NCBI RefSeq assembly: GCF_900099805.1
Contig: NZ_FNDR01000004.1
Coordinates: forward strand, 477,501-541,500
Source of the DNA: Variovorax sp. OV700
GTDB taxonomy: Bacteria; Pseudomonadota; Gammaproteobacteria; Burkholderiales; Burkholderiaceae_C
Length of the DNA: 64,000 nucleotides
Direction: 5' to 3'
This document shows positions 1-8,238 of the stretch, in pieces; position 1 is the stretch's first letter; every line of letters begins with the position of its first letter. The notes under the pieces are model-generated. The model had not been told where the DNA came from, ran no database searches, and saw only the letters and a program-made list of their open reading frames with translations. A program made the translations under genes and the position numbers.

Positions 1-955
1 GACCAAGTCCTTCGGCGAAAAGACCGTCATCCGCAACTTCACGGGCACCATCCTGCGCGGCGACAAGGTCGGCCTGCTGGGCCCCAATGGCGCGGGCAAG
101 ACCACGCTGCTCAAGCTCATTTTGGGTGAACTCGAACCGGACAGCGGCAAGATCCGCCGCGGCACCAACCTGCAGGTGGCTTATTTCGACCAGATGCGCG
201 ACAAGCTCGACCTGGACGCCACGCTGGAAGACTTCATCAGCCCGGGCAGCGAATGGATCGAGATCGGCAGCCAGCGCAAGCACGTGAAGAGCTATCTCTC
301 CGACTTTCTCTTTTCCCCTGCGCGCGCCAATTCTCCGGTGCGCTCGCTCAGCGGCGGCGAACGCAATCGGCTGCTGCTGGCCCGCCTGTTCGCGCGTCCG
401 GCCAATGTGCTGGTGCTGGACGAACCGACCAACGACCTGGACATCGACACCCTCGAACTCCTGGAAGGCCTGCTGCAGGACTACGACGGGACCGTTTTCC
501 TGGTCAGCCACGACCGGACCTTCCTGGACAACGTGGTGACCAGCACGATCGCATTCGAAGGCGACGGCCATTGGCGCGAATACGAAGGCAGCGTGCAGGA
601 CTGGCTGATCCAGTCGAAGCGCGCGCGCGAGATCGCGGAACAACGGCAAGCCGCCAGCCCTCCGCCAGCGCCGGCTCCGACGCCTGCCCTGGCCGAATCC
701 GCTGCCGCCCGCCCCGCGGCGGCACGCAAGAAGCTCAGCTACAAGGAGCAGCGCGAACTCGAGGCGCTTCCGGCGCAGATTGAAGCGCTCGAAGCCGAGC
801 AGAAGCGCCTCACCGAAATGCTCGAACTCGACGGCGGGGCAATCTATGCCACCGACGCTTCGCGCGCGGCCGAACTGAGCCAGCGCCACGCCCAGATCGA
901 CGACGAATTGCTAGCCGCCCTGGAGCGCCAGGAGGAATTGTCCGCCGCGCGTTAG
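1..955 (+). CDS. uup: Uup-like ABC-F ATPase, C-terminal part
   Basis: Partial gene whose 5' end lies before the window; the frame is open from base 2. It is the second nucleotide-binding domain of an ABC-F ATPase. Walker A GPNGAGKT is at bases 80-103, the signature LSGGE at 347-361, Walker B running into DEPTNDLD at about 410-442, and the H-loop SHD follows. After the ATPase comes an Ala/Pro-rich linker and then a charged coiled-coil tail, the C-terminal domain that sets Uup apart from EttA. There are no membrane segments, so this is a soluble ABC protein rather than a transporter. The family acts on ribosomes, and Uup has also been tied to branched DNA intermediates. The family is clear; the exact subfamily is inferred from the tail. 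Confidence 0.9.
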   Translation, partial: TKSFGEKTVIRNFTGTILRGDKVGLLGPNGAGKTTLLKLILGELEPDSGKIRRGTNLQVAYFDQMRDKLDLDATLEDFISPGSEWIEIGSQRKHVKSYLSDFLFSPARANSPVRSLSGGERNRLLLARLFARPANVLVLDEPTNDLDIDTLELLEGLLQDYDGTVFLVSHDRTFLDNVVTSTIAFEGDGHWREYEGSVQDWLIQSKRAREIAEQRQAASPPPAPAPTPALAESAAARPAAARKKLSYKEQRELEALPAQIEALEAEQKRLTEMLELDGGAIYATDASRAAELSQRHAQIDDELLAALERQEELSAAR

Positions 956-1048
956 TGCCTTGGTTTTGCATCGGGCTGTCACGCCGTCCCACGCGCAGAC
1001 GCCGCCAACTGGGCTATATATGCGGCTTCAAAGCTCCCAGAACGCCGC

Positions 1049-2797
1049 ATGTCTTCCATCTACGCGCTCTTCGGCCGGTCCGTTGCACTCCTGGCCATTG
1101 TCCTGCAGGGCGCTTGCGCACAGCTGCCCGAGCACGTCGACCGCCCGGTATCGGTGGCACTTCCCTCGCCCAGTGGCACTGCCCTGGAGGCCTTGGTCCA
1201 GCAGCGGCGCAGAGCCGACGCAGCGCGATTCGAATCCGGTTTTTTGCTACTCGGCGGGCCTCCTGCCGCCTATGGCAGCCGGCTCGCATTGATTGAAGGC
1301 GCCCAGAAGACGCTGGACCTGCAGTACTACGCGATCCACGCCGACGCCAGCACCGGCCGGCTGTTGCGGGGAATCCGGGCGGCGGCCGGGCGTGGCGTGC
1401 GCGTGCGGATCCTGCTCGATGATCTTCACAGCACCGGCCGCGACGCGCTGGTGCTGGGCCTGGCCTTCGTGCCCAACATCGAGATGCGCCTGTTCAACCC
1501 GCTCGCCGGCGCGCGCGGCTCTTCGTTCGCACGAATCTTCAACTCGATCGGCGATGCCTCGCGGATCCAGCAGCGGATGCACAACAAGCTCTTTCTCGCC
1601 GACAACGTGCTCGGCGTGACCGGCGGCCGAAATCTGGGCGACGCCTACTTCGGCAATGCGCTGAAGGGCAACTTCATCGATCTGGACATCCTGGCGGCCG
1701 GCCCGATCGTGCAGGATCTGTCGCGCAGCTTCGATAGCTACTGGAACAACGAGCGCGCCTACCCTGTGCAGTCGCTGGTCAAGCGCGAAGAGCTGAAGGC
1801 CATCCGCGAACGTGCGGAACAGGCCGACCGGGAACTGGCCGATGAATCGGCCCGGGCCTTGAACGCGCCGCCGACATCCCAGACGCCGGCGCCCGCGGAA
1901 GGCGAACCGAAGCCCGGCGCTCCCCCAACGGCGGCACAGCTGGCCCGCGCCTGGGACGAAAAACCCCTGGATCTGCGCACCGCCCGCTTCGTCTGGGCGC
2001 CCGCGGTGATGCTCGCCGACCAGCCCGGCAAGATTCCCGCCGACAAGGGGCCGAACCAGACGAAAGCACCGGGCCTGGTGGTGAGCCAGCCCAACGACAG
2101 GGCCAACCCGTCGCGCCGGGCCGCATCGCTCGAGGCCAGTTCCGACATTGCCGCCGGCAGCGACACGGTGGTGGAGGGCCTGTTGCAACTGATCGGACAG
2201 GCGAACAGCGACCTGCTCATCATCTCGCCCTATTTCGTGCCCGGCCCGGACATGAAGCAAGCCTTTGCGGCGGCCCGGGGCCGCGGGGTTCGCATCCGCG
2301 TGCTGACCAACTCGCTGGCGTCGAACGACGCGCCGGTGGCGCATGTCGGCTATTCGCGCCATCGCCAGGATCTGCTCAAGATCGGCGTCGAGCTTTACGA
2401 ACTGCGCAGCGAGCAAGCCAGTGTCAGCAACGCCTTCGGCTCATCGGGCGACGGCAGCGTCGGCGCATCGCGCTCCATGCTGCACTCGAAGGTGCTGGTG
2501 ATGGACGGCCGGCTGCTGGTGGTCGGCTCGATGAACCTCGACCTGCGCTCGCAACTGCAGAACACCGAACTCGCCCTGCTCGTGCGAAGCGCCGAACTTT
2601 CCCGCACGGCGTCCGAGCAGATCGAGCGCGGCATGCGCGAAGGCTCGTGGCGGATCGAGCTGAACGACGGCTCGCTGGTCTGGCGGGCGCCCGAAGGCAG
2701 CGGCTTGAAGGACACCACCACCGAGCCCGACGCCAGCCTGACCCTGCGCCTGATGCTCAAGCTGTTCGGCCCGCTGGCGCCGGACCAGCTGCTGTAG
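1049..2797 (+). CDS. Phospholipase D-like / cardiolipin synthase family lipoprotein (ClsC-like)
   Basis: A 582-residue protein with two HKD motifs of the phospholipase D superfamily: HNKLFLAD at residues 178-185 and HSKVLVMD at 479-486, each followed by the usual GG/GS-N motif. The N-terminus is a hydrophobic signal ending in QGAC, a plausible but imperfect lipobox, so the protein is probably exported and perhaps lipid-anchored. The architecture resembles ClsC/YmdC cardiolipin synthases, which join phosphatidyl groups. It is longer than E. coli ClsC (about 470 residues) because a Pro/Ala/Glu-rich, probably disordered segment of about 110 residues lies between the two halves. No strong ribosome-binding site precedes the start. 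Cardiolipin synthase or phospholipase activity is inference; the superfamily is certain. Confidence 0.85.
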   Translation: MSSIYALFGRSVALLAIVLQGACAQLPEHVDRPVSVALPSPSGTALEALVQQRRRADAARFESGFLLLGGPPAAYGSRLALIEGAQKTLDLQYYAIHADASTGRLLRGIRAAAGRGVRVRILLDDLHSTGRDALVLGLAFVPNIEMRLFNPLAGARGSSFARIFNSIGDASRIQQRMHNKLFLADNVLGVTGGRNLGDAYFGNALKGNFIDLDILAAGPIVQDLSRSFDSYWNNERAYPVQSLVKREELKAIRERAEQADRELADESARALNAPPTSQTPAPAEGEPKPGAPPTAAQLARAWDEKPLDLRTARFVWAPAVMLADQPGKIPADKGPNQTKAPGLVVSQPNDRANPSRRAASLEASSDIAAGSDTVVEGLLQLIGQANSDLLIISPYFVPGPDMKQAFAAARGRGVRIRVLTNSLASNDAPVAHVGYSRHRQDLLKIGVELYELRSEQASVSNAFGSSGDGSVGASRSMLHSKVLVMDGRLLVVGSMNLDLRSQLQNTELALLVRSAELSRTASEQIERGMREGSWRIELNDGSLVWRAPEGSGLKDTTTEPDASLTLRLMLKLFGPLAPDQLL

Positions 2798-2833
2798 CCC
2801 TAGAGGCCGAGGCCCGCCGCTCGGGATGGCAGG

Positions 2834-3739
2834 TCAGTGCTTGTGAGCAGCCGGCGCGGCCGCGTCGGCGCCTTCCGGCGCGCCCACCGGCAGCTTCAGG
2901 TCGAGCGAGGTCTTCTGGCCCTTCGCATCCTCGAACCTGAGCGTCATCGGCACGGTCGAACCCTTGGCCAGCGCCTGCTTCAGGTCCATCATCATCACGT
3001 GGTTGCCGCCCGGCTTGAGCTCGACGGTCTGGCCGGCGGGGAGTTCGAGCCCGCCCGCCAGCTCGCGCATCTTCATGGTGTCGCCTTCCATCTTCATCTC
3101 GTGAACTTCGGCCACGCCGGCGGCCGGCGTCGAGATACCGACCAGCCTGGTGCCGGTGGGCGCGGTGAGCTTCATGAAAGCGCCGGTGCCGCTCTGACCC
3201 GGGACCGACTGGCGCACCCAGCCGTCGCGCACGTCGACCGTGGCCACGCCCTGCGCCACCACGTCGAGCCTGGCGGCAGGGGTCTTGAGCCCGGCGGTCG
3301 AGTTGCCCGACGCCGGCACCTCGGCCCAGTCGATGCTGCCCACGTCGCAGGTCTGCAGCACTTTGAACCACAGCGGACCCGGCGTGCCGGGCACCTTGCC
3401 GCGCAACACGAATTCGGCGCGTTCGCTCGCAGGCAGCGCCGCTTGCGGGCTTTCCGCGGTCCAGCGCACTTCGCCGTCTCCGGCATTCTTCTGCACGTCG
3501 AGCCTCCAGCCCTTGCGCGCCTGCGCATCGCTCAGGATGAAGCCCTTGGGCAGGCGGACGGCCAGGCCGGTGGTGGCCTTGGCGCCTTCGCAGGCATGGC
3601 CCACGCGGAAGGCCGCGTCGTAGTCGCTGCCGACGGTGACGCCGCCGCGCGGCAAGGTGACGTGGGCGAACGCGGTCGCGGTGCCCGCCAGCATGGCGCA
3701 TGCGGCGACGGTCTTGAGGGTGATTCGCGGGTGGTTCAT
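2834..3739 (-). CDS. YcnI-like (DUF1775) domain fused to PCu(A)C copper chaperone
   Basis: A 301-residue exported protein. The signal peptide appears to end at AFA, leaving His as the first mature residue, as in YcnI-type copper binders, which use a histidine brace. Residues about 26-165 match DUF1775/YcnI; about 180-290 match PCu(A)C (DUF461), with the copper ligands visible as VHEM, a downstream MKM and a later HVM. Both families carry periplasmic copper. The fusion puts two copper sites in one chain. A good AAGGAG site lies 6 bases before the ATG. It is the last gene of a minus-strand set, 40 bases after the TonB receptor stop, which points to copper acquisition or delivery to cuproenzymes. 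The C-terminus ends in HKH, possibly a further metal ligand. Confidence 0.85.
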   Translation of the reverse strand: MNHPRITLKTVAACAMLAGTATAFAHVTLPRGGVTVGSDYDAAFRVGHACEGAKATTGLAVRLPKGFILSDAQARKGWRLDVQKNAGDGEVRWTAESPQAALPASERAEFVLRGKVPGTPGPLWFKVLQTCDVGSIDWAEVPASGNSTAGLKTPAARLDVVAQGVATVDVRDGWVRQSVPGQSGTGAFMKLTAPTGTRLVGISTPAAGVAEVHEMKMEGDTMKMRELAGGLELPAGQTVELKPGGNHVMMMDLKQALAKGSTVPMTLRFEDAKGQKTSLDLKLPVGAPEGADAAAPAAHKH

Positions 3740-3779
3740 CTGGAACTCCTTGAAGAAAGCGGTGAAAAGAGAGAGAAGG

Positions 3780-6098
3780 TCAGAGGTCGAACTTGAGTTC
3801 GGCCACGTAGGTGCGTTGGGTGTAGGGATGGAAGGCCCAGTACTTGTTGTTGTTCAGGTTGTCGATGCCCACGGCGGCGCTCCATTGCCGGTCGATGCGA
3901 TAGCGAATGCGCGCATCGACCACGAGGAACTTCGAAAAGCCCGTATACGCAGCGCCGTTCGTGTCGCTGTTGTCCAGCGTGCCGTATTGCTTGCCGCTGT
4001 AGCGCGCGCCGACCGTGTAGCTCCATCTGGCGTCGGGCCGATAGGTGGCGAGCAGCGTGGCTCGCACCTTCGGAATGCGCGGCTGCTCGTGGCCCACGCT
4101 GGCGGGAAAGCCGCTGTTGGCGGCAACCTTCGATCGGGTCAGCGTGAGGCTACCGCTCAAGTCCAGCCCCTTGACGCCCACGTCGACCGCGTTCAGCGCC
4201 ACCTCGAGCCCCCGCGTGCGGATGGCATCGACGTTCTGCACCGTGCTCACCAGGTTGGTGATTGCCTGGCTGTAGAGCGCGTCCTTGGTGTTCTCGAAGA
4301 AGAGCGTGGTGCGCAGGACGCCGTCGAACCCCCATGTTTTCAGGTCGCGCTCGGCGCTGAGTTCCGTAGTCCACGAACGCTCCGGGCGCAAATTCGGGTT
4401 GGTATTGACGATGCGGTTGCCGTCGATCGAGCCCTGGTAGAGCTCGCTCACGGTCGGCATGCGCACCGCGCGGCCGGTCGAGGCCTTGAACAACCAATCG
4501 GGCGTAGCCTGCCAAGCGATGGCGGCCTTGGGCGAGTCGTAGCTGTTCTTGCGCGGCGCAAAGTCCAGCAGCCTGGTCGCGTTGCCGAGCTGCCCGCCAT
4601 AGGCTTCCCATCGCTCGTGCCGCAGGCCCAGCGTGGTCTTCCAATCCTTGGCAAAACGCCAGGTGTCCTGCACGTAGAGCGACTGGAGCCGCGTGTTGCC
4701 GTTGAAGGCGGAAAACGGCGTCACGGCGGGCCCCTCGATCCAGTCGAGCGTGTTGCCGACGCTGGTGCGCAGGCGCGCCGTGTCCTGCTGGAAACCGAAG
4801 TCGACCACATGCGCGCCCACGCCCTCGGCCGAGCCGGTGGGCCGCCACGTGCCTGCCGCCTTGAAGGTGTGCCAGCCAGAGCCGCCCATGTCGGTGGTGC
4901 GCCCGGGGCCGCCGTTGAAGGCGCCGGGCAAGGGCGTGGTCGGCGTGCGCGAGGTGTCTCTCGAATAGTCGAACAGGCTCGCGGCCACCTCCCAGTCGAA
5001 CACGCCGCCGGTGTGGCTCTTGACCGAGAGGCCATGCATGTAGTGCGTGAGCGCTGTCTCCGTCGGCGCCAGCGCGGCGCTCGGCGAATCCAGGTTGTAG
5101 GTACGCCCGGCGATGTTCACACGCCCCGAATAAACGGGCCGCCCGAGGCCATCGCGCAGGTAGGTGTCGACGCTGCCATGCGTGGTGTTGTTCCAGGCAC
5201 CCAGCGTGTAGGTGGCGCGAACGGTGGGCGAAAAGTCGTAGGCCACCTTCAGCTTGGCCTGCTCCTGCGTGGTGTCGTAGATGGTGGAGCCGCCCACCAG
5301 CCACCAGGGTTGGTTCGACGGGTTCAGCCCCAGCACCGCGCCGGTGACCGGCGTGCCCGCATTGCCCACCGTGCCGGCGCTCACCAGCCGGTTGCCGAAC
5401 ACCAGCGCCTGTCCCTTGCTGTGGGTGCGCGAGGCACTGATCCACCACGACCAGTCGCCGCTGCGGCTGCCCAGCGACAGGTCGAGCTGCTGGCCCGCGG
5501 GCGACGAGTGGCTGTTGTACAGGTCGAAGTTCGAGGCAAAGCCGCTGAGCTTGACGTGCGCCTCGAGCTTGGTGGGCATGCGCGTCACATAGTCGACCAC
5601 GGCGCCGACCGAGTTGCCCGGGTAGGCGGCCGAGAACGGCCCGTAGAGCACGTCGACCCGTTCGATTTCTTCGGGCGACACCATGCCCCAGCGCGGCGCG
5701 TAGGTGGCGCCGTTGCCCAGCGGATTCGACAGCATGATGCCGTCCGCGTACACCATCGAGCGTGCACTGTTGCCCGTGCCCGAGGCGCGCGTGGCAAGCA
5801 CCGCGTGGTTGAAATCGCCGATGTAGCGCTTGCGCACCACCAGGCTGGGCAGGTACTTCAGCGCGTCTTCGCTGTCGGTCGCGTTCACCGTTTCGACGAT
5901 CTGCTCGTGCGTCAGGCCCTCGATGGTGGTCGGAATCTGCGTCGGCAGCGAGGTTGGGCGGCCGTCAATGACGGTGACGGTGCTCAGTGTGCGCGGACCG
6001 CTGCCGTCTTCGGACGGGTCGGGCGCGTTTTGCGCCCACACGGGGGCGCCAAGGGGAAATGCCATGGCGATCGCCAAGGCGCGGGAATGCTTTTTCAC
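3780..6098 (-). CDS. TonB-dependent outer-membrane receptor, probably for copper
   Basis: A 772-residue receptor starting with GTG and a clear signal peptide ending in VWAQ. The plug domain (about residues 45-175) contains the typical GxxARSMVYADG and VLYGPFSAAYPGNSVGAV stretches; the rest is a beta-barrel rich in aromatic alternating strands and ending in FDL. Such receptors import metal chelates or cofactors using TonB energy. The substrate cannot be read from the barrel alone; copper is inferred from the neighbours: DUF2946 upstream and a YcnI-PCu(A)C fusion downstream, both copper-linked families. No separate TonB/ExbBD is seen. An OprC/NosA-type copper receptor is the best guess; a siderophore receptor is the alternative. 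Confidence 0.8.
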   Translation of the reverse strand: MKKHSRALAIAMAFPLGAPVWAQNAPDPSEDGSGPRTLSTVTVIDGRPTSLPTQIPTTIEGLTHEQIVETVNATDSEDALKYLPSLVVRKRYIGDFNHAVLATRASGTGNSARSMVYADGIMLSNPLGNGATYAPRWGMVSPEEIERVDVLYGPFSAAYPGNSVGAVVDYVTRMPTKLEAHVKLSGFASNFDLYNSHSSPAGQQLDLSLGSRSGDWSWWISASRTHSKGQALVFGNRLVSAGTVGNAGTPVTGAVLGLNPSNQPWWLVGGSTIYDTTQEQAKLKVAYDFSPTVRATYTLGAWNNTTHGSVDTYLRDGLGRPVYSGRVNIAGRTYNLDSPSAALAPTETALTHYMHGLSVKSHTGGVFDWEVAASLFDYSRDTSRTPTTPLPGAFNGGPGRTTDMGGSGWHTFKAAGTWRPTGSAEGVGAHVVDFGFQQDTARLRTSVGNTLDWIEGPAVTPFSAFNGNTRLQSLYVQDTWRFAKDWKTTLGLRHERWEAYGGQLGNATRLLDFAPRKNSYDSPKAAIAWQATPDWLFKASTGRAVRMPTVSELYQGSIDGNRIVNTNPNLRPERSWTTELSAERDLKTWGFDGVLRTTLFFENTKDALYSQAITNLVSTVQNVDAIRTRGLEVALNAVDVGVKGLDLSGSLTLTRSKVAANSGFPASVGHEQPRIPKVRATLLATYRPDARWSYTVGARYSGKQYGTLDNSDTNGAAYTGFSKFLVVDARIRYRIDRQWSAAVGIDNLNNNKYWAFHPYTQRTYVAELKFDL

Positions 6099-6183
6099 GG
6101 TGAACCTGCTCCACGAACTTCAAGCCGGAAAGGCCACATGCGCCCCTCGGATCGGGGCGCGTGCGGCTACGGTTTTGGCAGTT

Positions 6184-6555
6184 TCAGGAGAAGGTCGGGG
6201 GTCCGCGCGCCGGCAGCGGCGCGGCGGTGGCCGCGGCAAGTCGCGCGGCGGGAATCGACTGGAGCACCCGGCCCAGCGGCAAGGGAAGATCGAAGGCCGC
6301 CGCGGCCGACGACGGAGGCGGTGCGCCAGTCAGCAGGCACAGCGGACAGTCCATGTGCGAGGCGCCCACTTCCTGCACGCCGTCATCGGTCTGCACCACC
6401 GCCTTGATCGAACCGGCGCTCGAGCACACCAGTTCCATGGCCTGCGGATGCACGATGGGCGACGCCACCGCCACGCCAAGCGAGAGCATGAACCACAGCA
6501 GCGCCCATCGGCCGACGAGGCCGAGGAAGCGGGGGGGGTTTCGCAGCAGGTGCAT
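6184..6555 (-). CDS. DUF2946 family small membrane/exported protein
   Basis: A 123-residue protein with one hydrophobic segment (residues about 12-32) and the hallmark HMDCPLC motif of DUF2946 near the middle, followed by an Ala/Pro-rich C-terminus. The His/Cys cluster suggests metal binding, and the family is usually found beside copper receptors and chaperones. It lies between the TraB/GumN gene (11-base gap) and the TonB receptor (85-base gap), all on the minus strand, so it probably belongs to the same transcription unit. Its molecular role is unknown; involvement in copper handling is inferred from motif and context. Confidence 0.75.
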   Translation of the reverse strand: MHLLRNPPRFLGLVGRWALLWFMLSLGVAVASPIVHPQAMELVCSSAGSIKAVVQTDDGVQEVGASHMDCPLCLLTGAPPPSSAAAAFDLPLPLGRVLQSIPAARLAAATAAPLPARGPPTFS

Positions 6556-6566
6556 GGCAAAGGAGA

Positions 6567-7715
6567 TTATCGGCGCTGTTTGCCCTTGGGTGCCGAAGTG
6601 CTGCGCTGTGCCGGCTTGGCATTGCCGGCGCTCCTGGCGCCGCTCTTCGCGGTGGAACCCTTGGCGGCCCCCTTGGCGTTCCGACCGCCCCGCTGCGCGG
6701 CCTTGGGCGCTGGCGCCGTCGGCACCGCCACCGGCGGCTGCGCGGACAGCGGCACCGCTGAGACCGTGAATCCACGCGCCGCCAGCAGCGCGGGCAATCC
6801 CTCCGGCCCGACCATGTGCAATGCACCCACGGCGGCAAAGACGCGCTTGCCGCCCGCATGCATGCGTTCGATGCCGTCCGCCAGGGTGGGATTGCGGTCG
6901 TCGAGCAGGCGCTTCATCAGCCGCCGCTCAGCCGGCGTGTTGAGGCAGTTGCACCACTCGGGGTAGCGGGCGAGCTTGTCGGCGTCGCCGCGGGCCCAGA
7001 CGTCTGCCAGCTCTTTCATTTGCGTGCGCAGCTGGCCCGACTCCAGTTCGTCGAGGGCGCCGTCGATCTGCTCCGCCTCTTCGGCTTCGGAATCGCCGGT
7101 CAGCATCTTCAGTTGCGCGGCAGCGCTTTCCAGGGCGAACACCGGCTTGCCGCTATTGCGCGCGGAGACGGCCAGCGCCTCGTCCGCGCCGAACTCCGGG
7201 TACAGGCCGTCGACGCGCGCCACCAGGCCGGTCAGCGCCATCACCTGCAGGATGGGTTGCAGCCCGGCCGTGGTCTCGGGCGCCACGCAGGCCGCCTCTC
7301 GCTGCCTGGCCAGGCGCTGCGCGCGCTCGCCGCTCAGCAACCGCGCCACCACGGCCGGATCCGCCGGCTGGGTCAGGGCGCGCATCGCGACCTGGTCGCG
7401 CGTGTCGAGTTCGAGTGCCAGCGCGTCGCTCTGCTCCAGCGCCTTCTGCACGGTGGGTCCGGGCCGCACCCATTCGGCGCGGCCGAGATGAATGGTTCCA
7501 TAGAGCCAGGCGGTCCGGCCGTCCCTGTCGGCGCGCCACAGCAGGCCGCGGTCGGCGGCGTTCCATTGGCCCACTGCCGCACCTGGTTTTCCAAGGCTGG
7601 CAATGGCCGACGGCGGGCAGGCGGCTTGCGCCGCCAGGGCAAGAACAGAACAGACGCCGGCCAGCGCAAGGCGCGGCAGGCGTGAAAAAAGCGAGGGGCG
7701 CAAAGGCGCCTTCAA
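6567..7715 (-). CDS. TraB/GumN (TIKI superfamily) exported protein
   Basis: About 382 residues if translation begins at the TTG at 7715, which gives a short positive N-region, a hydrophobic core and an AQA cleavage site. The open frame extends to an ATG at 7835, but that would overlap the start of the divergent VOC gene, and a GTG at 7770-7772 is a third option. The TraB/GumN domain shows GTIHLG near the N-terminus and GALHMVG near the C-terminus, the two conserved His motifs of the TIKI-like fold, for which metal-dependent peptidase activity has been proposed. The tail is Ala/Lys/Arg-rich. It precedes the DUF2946-TonB-copper genes by 11 bases, so a copper link is possible but not shown. Confidence 0.75.
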   Translation of the reverse strand: MKAPLRPSLFSRLPRLALAGVCSVLALAAQAACPPSAIASLGKPGAAVGQWNAADRGLLWRADRDGRTAWLYGTIHLGRAEWVRPGPTVQKALEQSDALALELDTRDQVAMRALTQPADPAVVARLLSGERAQRLARQREAACVAPETTAGLQPILQVMALTGLVARVDGLYPEFGADEALAVSARNSGKPVFALESAAAQLKMLTGDSEAEEAEQIDGALDELESGQLRTQMKELADVWARGDADKLARYPEWCNCLNTPAERRLMKRLLDDRNPTLADGIERMHAGGKRVFAAVGALHMVGPEGLPALLAARGFTVSAVPLSAQPPVAVPTAPAPKAAQRGGRNAKGAAKGSTAKSGARSAGNAKPAQRSTSAPKGKQRR

Positions 7716-7824
7716 ATCGATATTGCGCCACGGCGCAATCAGGGCCCGGAGTATCCGCAAGGCTTGCTCCACGATGAAAGAAAGTCCGGCATTCTCACAG
7801 CACCGCTGCCCATAATCCGGAACC

Positions 7825-8238
7825 ATGCAGAGCATCTTCCATCTTGCCTTTCACGTCCGCGATCTCGAAGTGGCTCGCCGCTTCTATGGCAACGTCCTCG
7901 GCTGCGCCGAAGGCCGCAGTACCGACACCTGGGTCGATTTCGACTTCTTCGGCCACCAGATCTCGCTGCATCTGGGCGAACCGTTCGCCACCACACGCAC
8001 CGGCCGGGTCGGCGATGCGATGGTGCCCATGCCTCATTTCGGCATCGTGCTCGCACTCCCTGACTGGGAAGCACTCGCCCAGCGGCTGAAGGCTGCGAAC
8101 ACGGACTTCGTGCTTGCCCCGCAGGTGCGCTTCGAAGGCCAGCCGGGAGAGCAATGGACCATGTTCTTCTGCGACCCGTTCGGCAACCCCATCGAGGTCA
8201 AGGGCTTTCGCTCCCTGGCGGCTCTCTACGACAAATGA
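7825..8238 (+). CDS. VOC family (glyoxalase/dioxygenase-like) protein
   Basis: A 137-residue single-unit vicinal-oxygen-chelate protein. The N-terminal HLAFHVRDLEVARRFY pattern and the C-terminal DPFGNPIEVKGF pattern are the two conserved paired beta-alpha-beta-beta-beta edges, with His and Glu positions available for a metal. Families of this size include small glyoxalases, bleomycin-type resistance proteins and uncharacterised dioxygenase-like proteins; the substrate is not evident. The stop codon overlaps the next start in ATGA, so it is translationally coupled to the YwqK-like gene. It diverges from the TraB/GumN gene across about 110 bases that must hold both promoters. Confidence 0.85.
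   Translation: MQSIFHLAFHVRDLEVARRFYGNVLGCAEGRSTDTWVDFDFFGHQISLHLGEPFATTRTGRVGDAMVPMPHFGIVLALPDWEALAQRLKAANTDFVLAPQVRFEGQPGEQWTMFFCDPFGNPIEVKGFRSLAALYDK

Noticed and set aside
3636..6407. Open frame of over 900 codons on the plus strand opposite the TonB receptor.
   Set aside because: Arg/Val/Gly/His-rich shadow without motifs; the minus-strand receptor has signal, plug and barrel.
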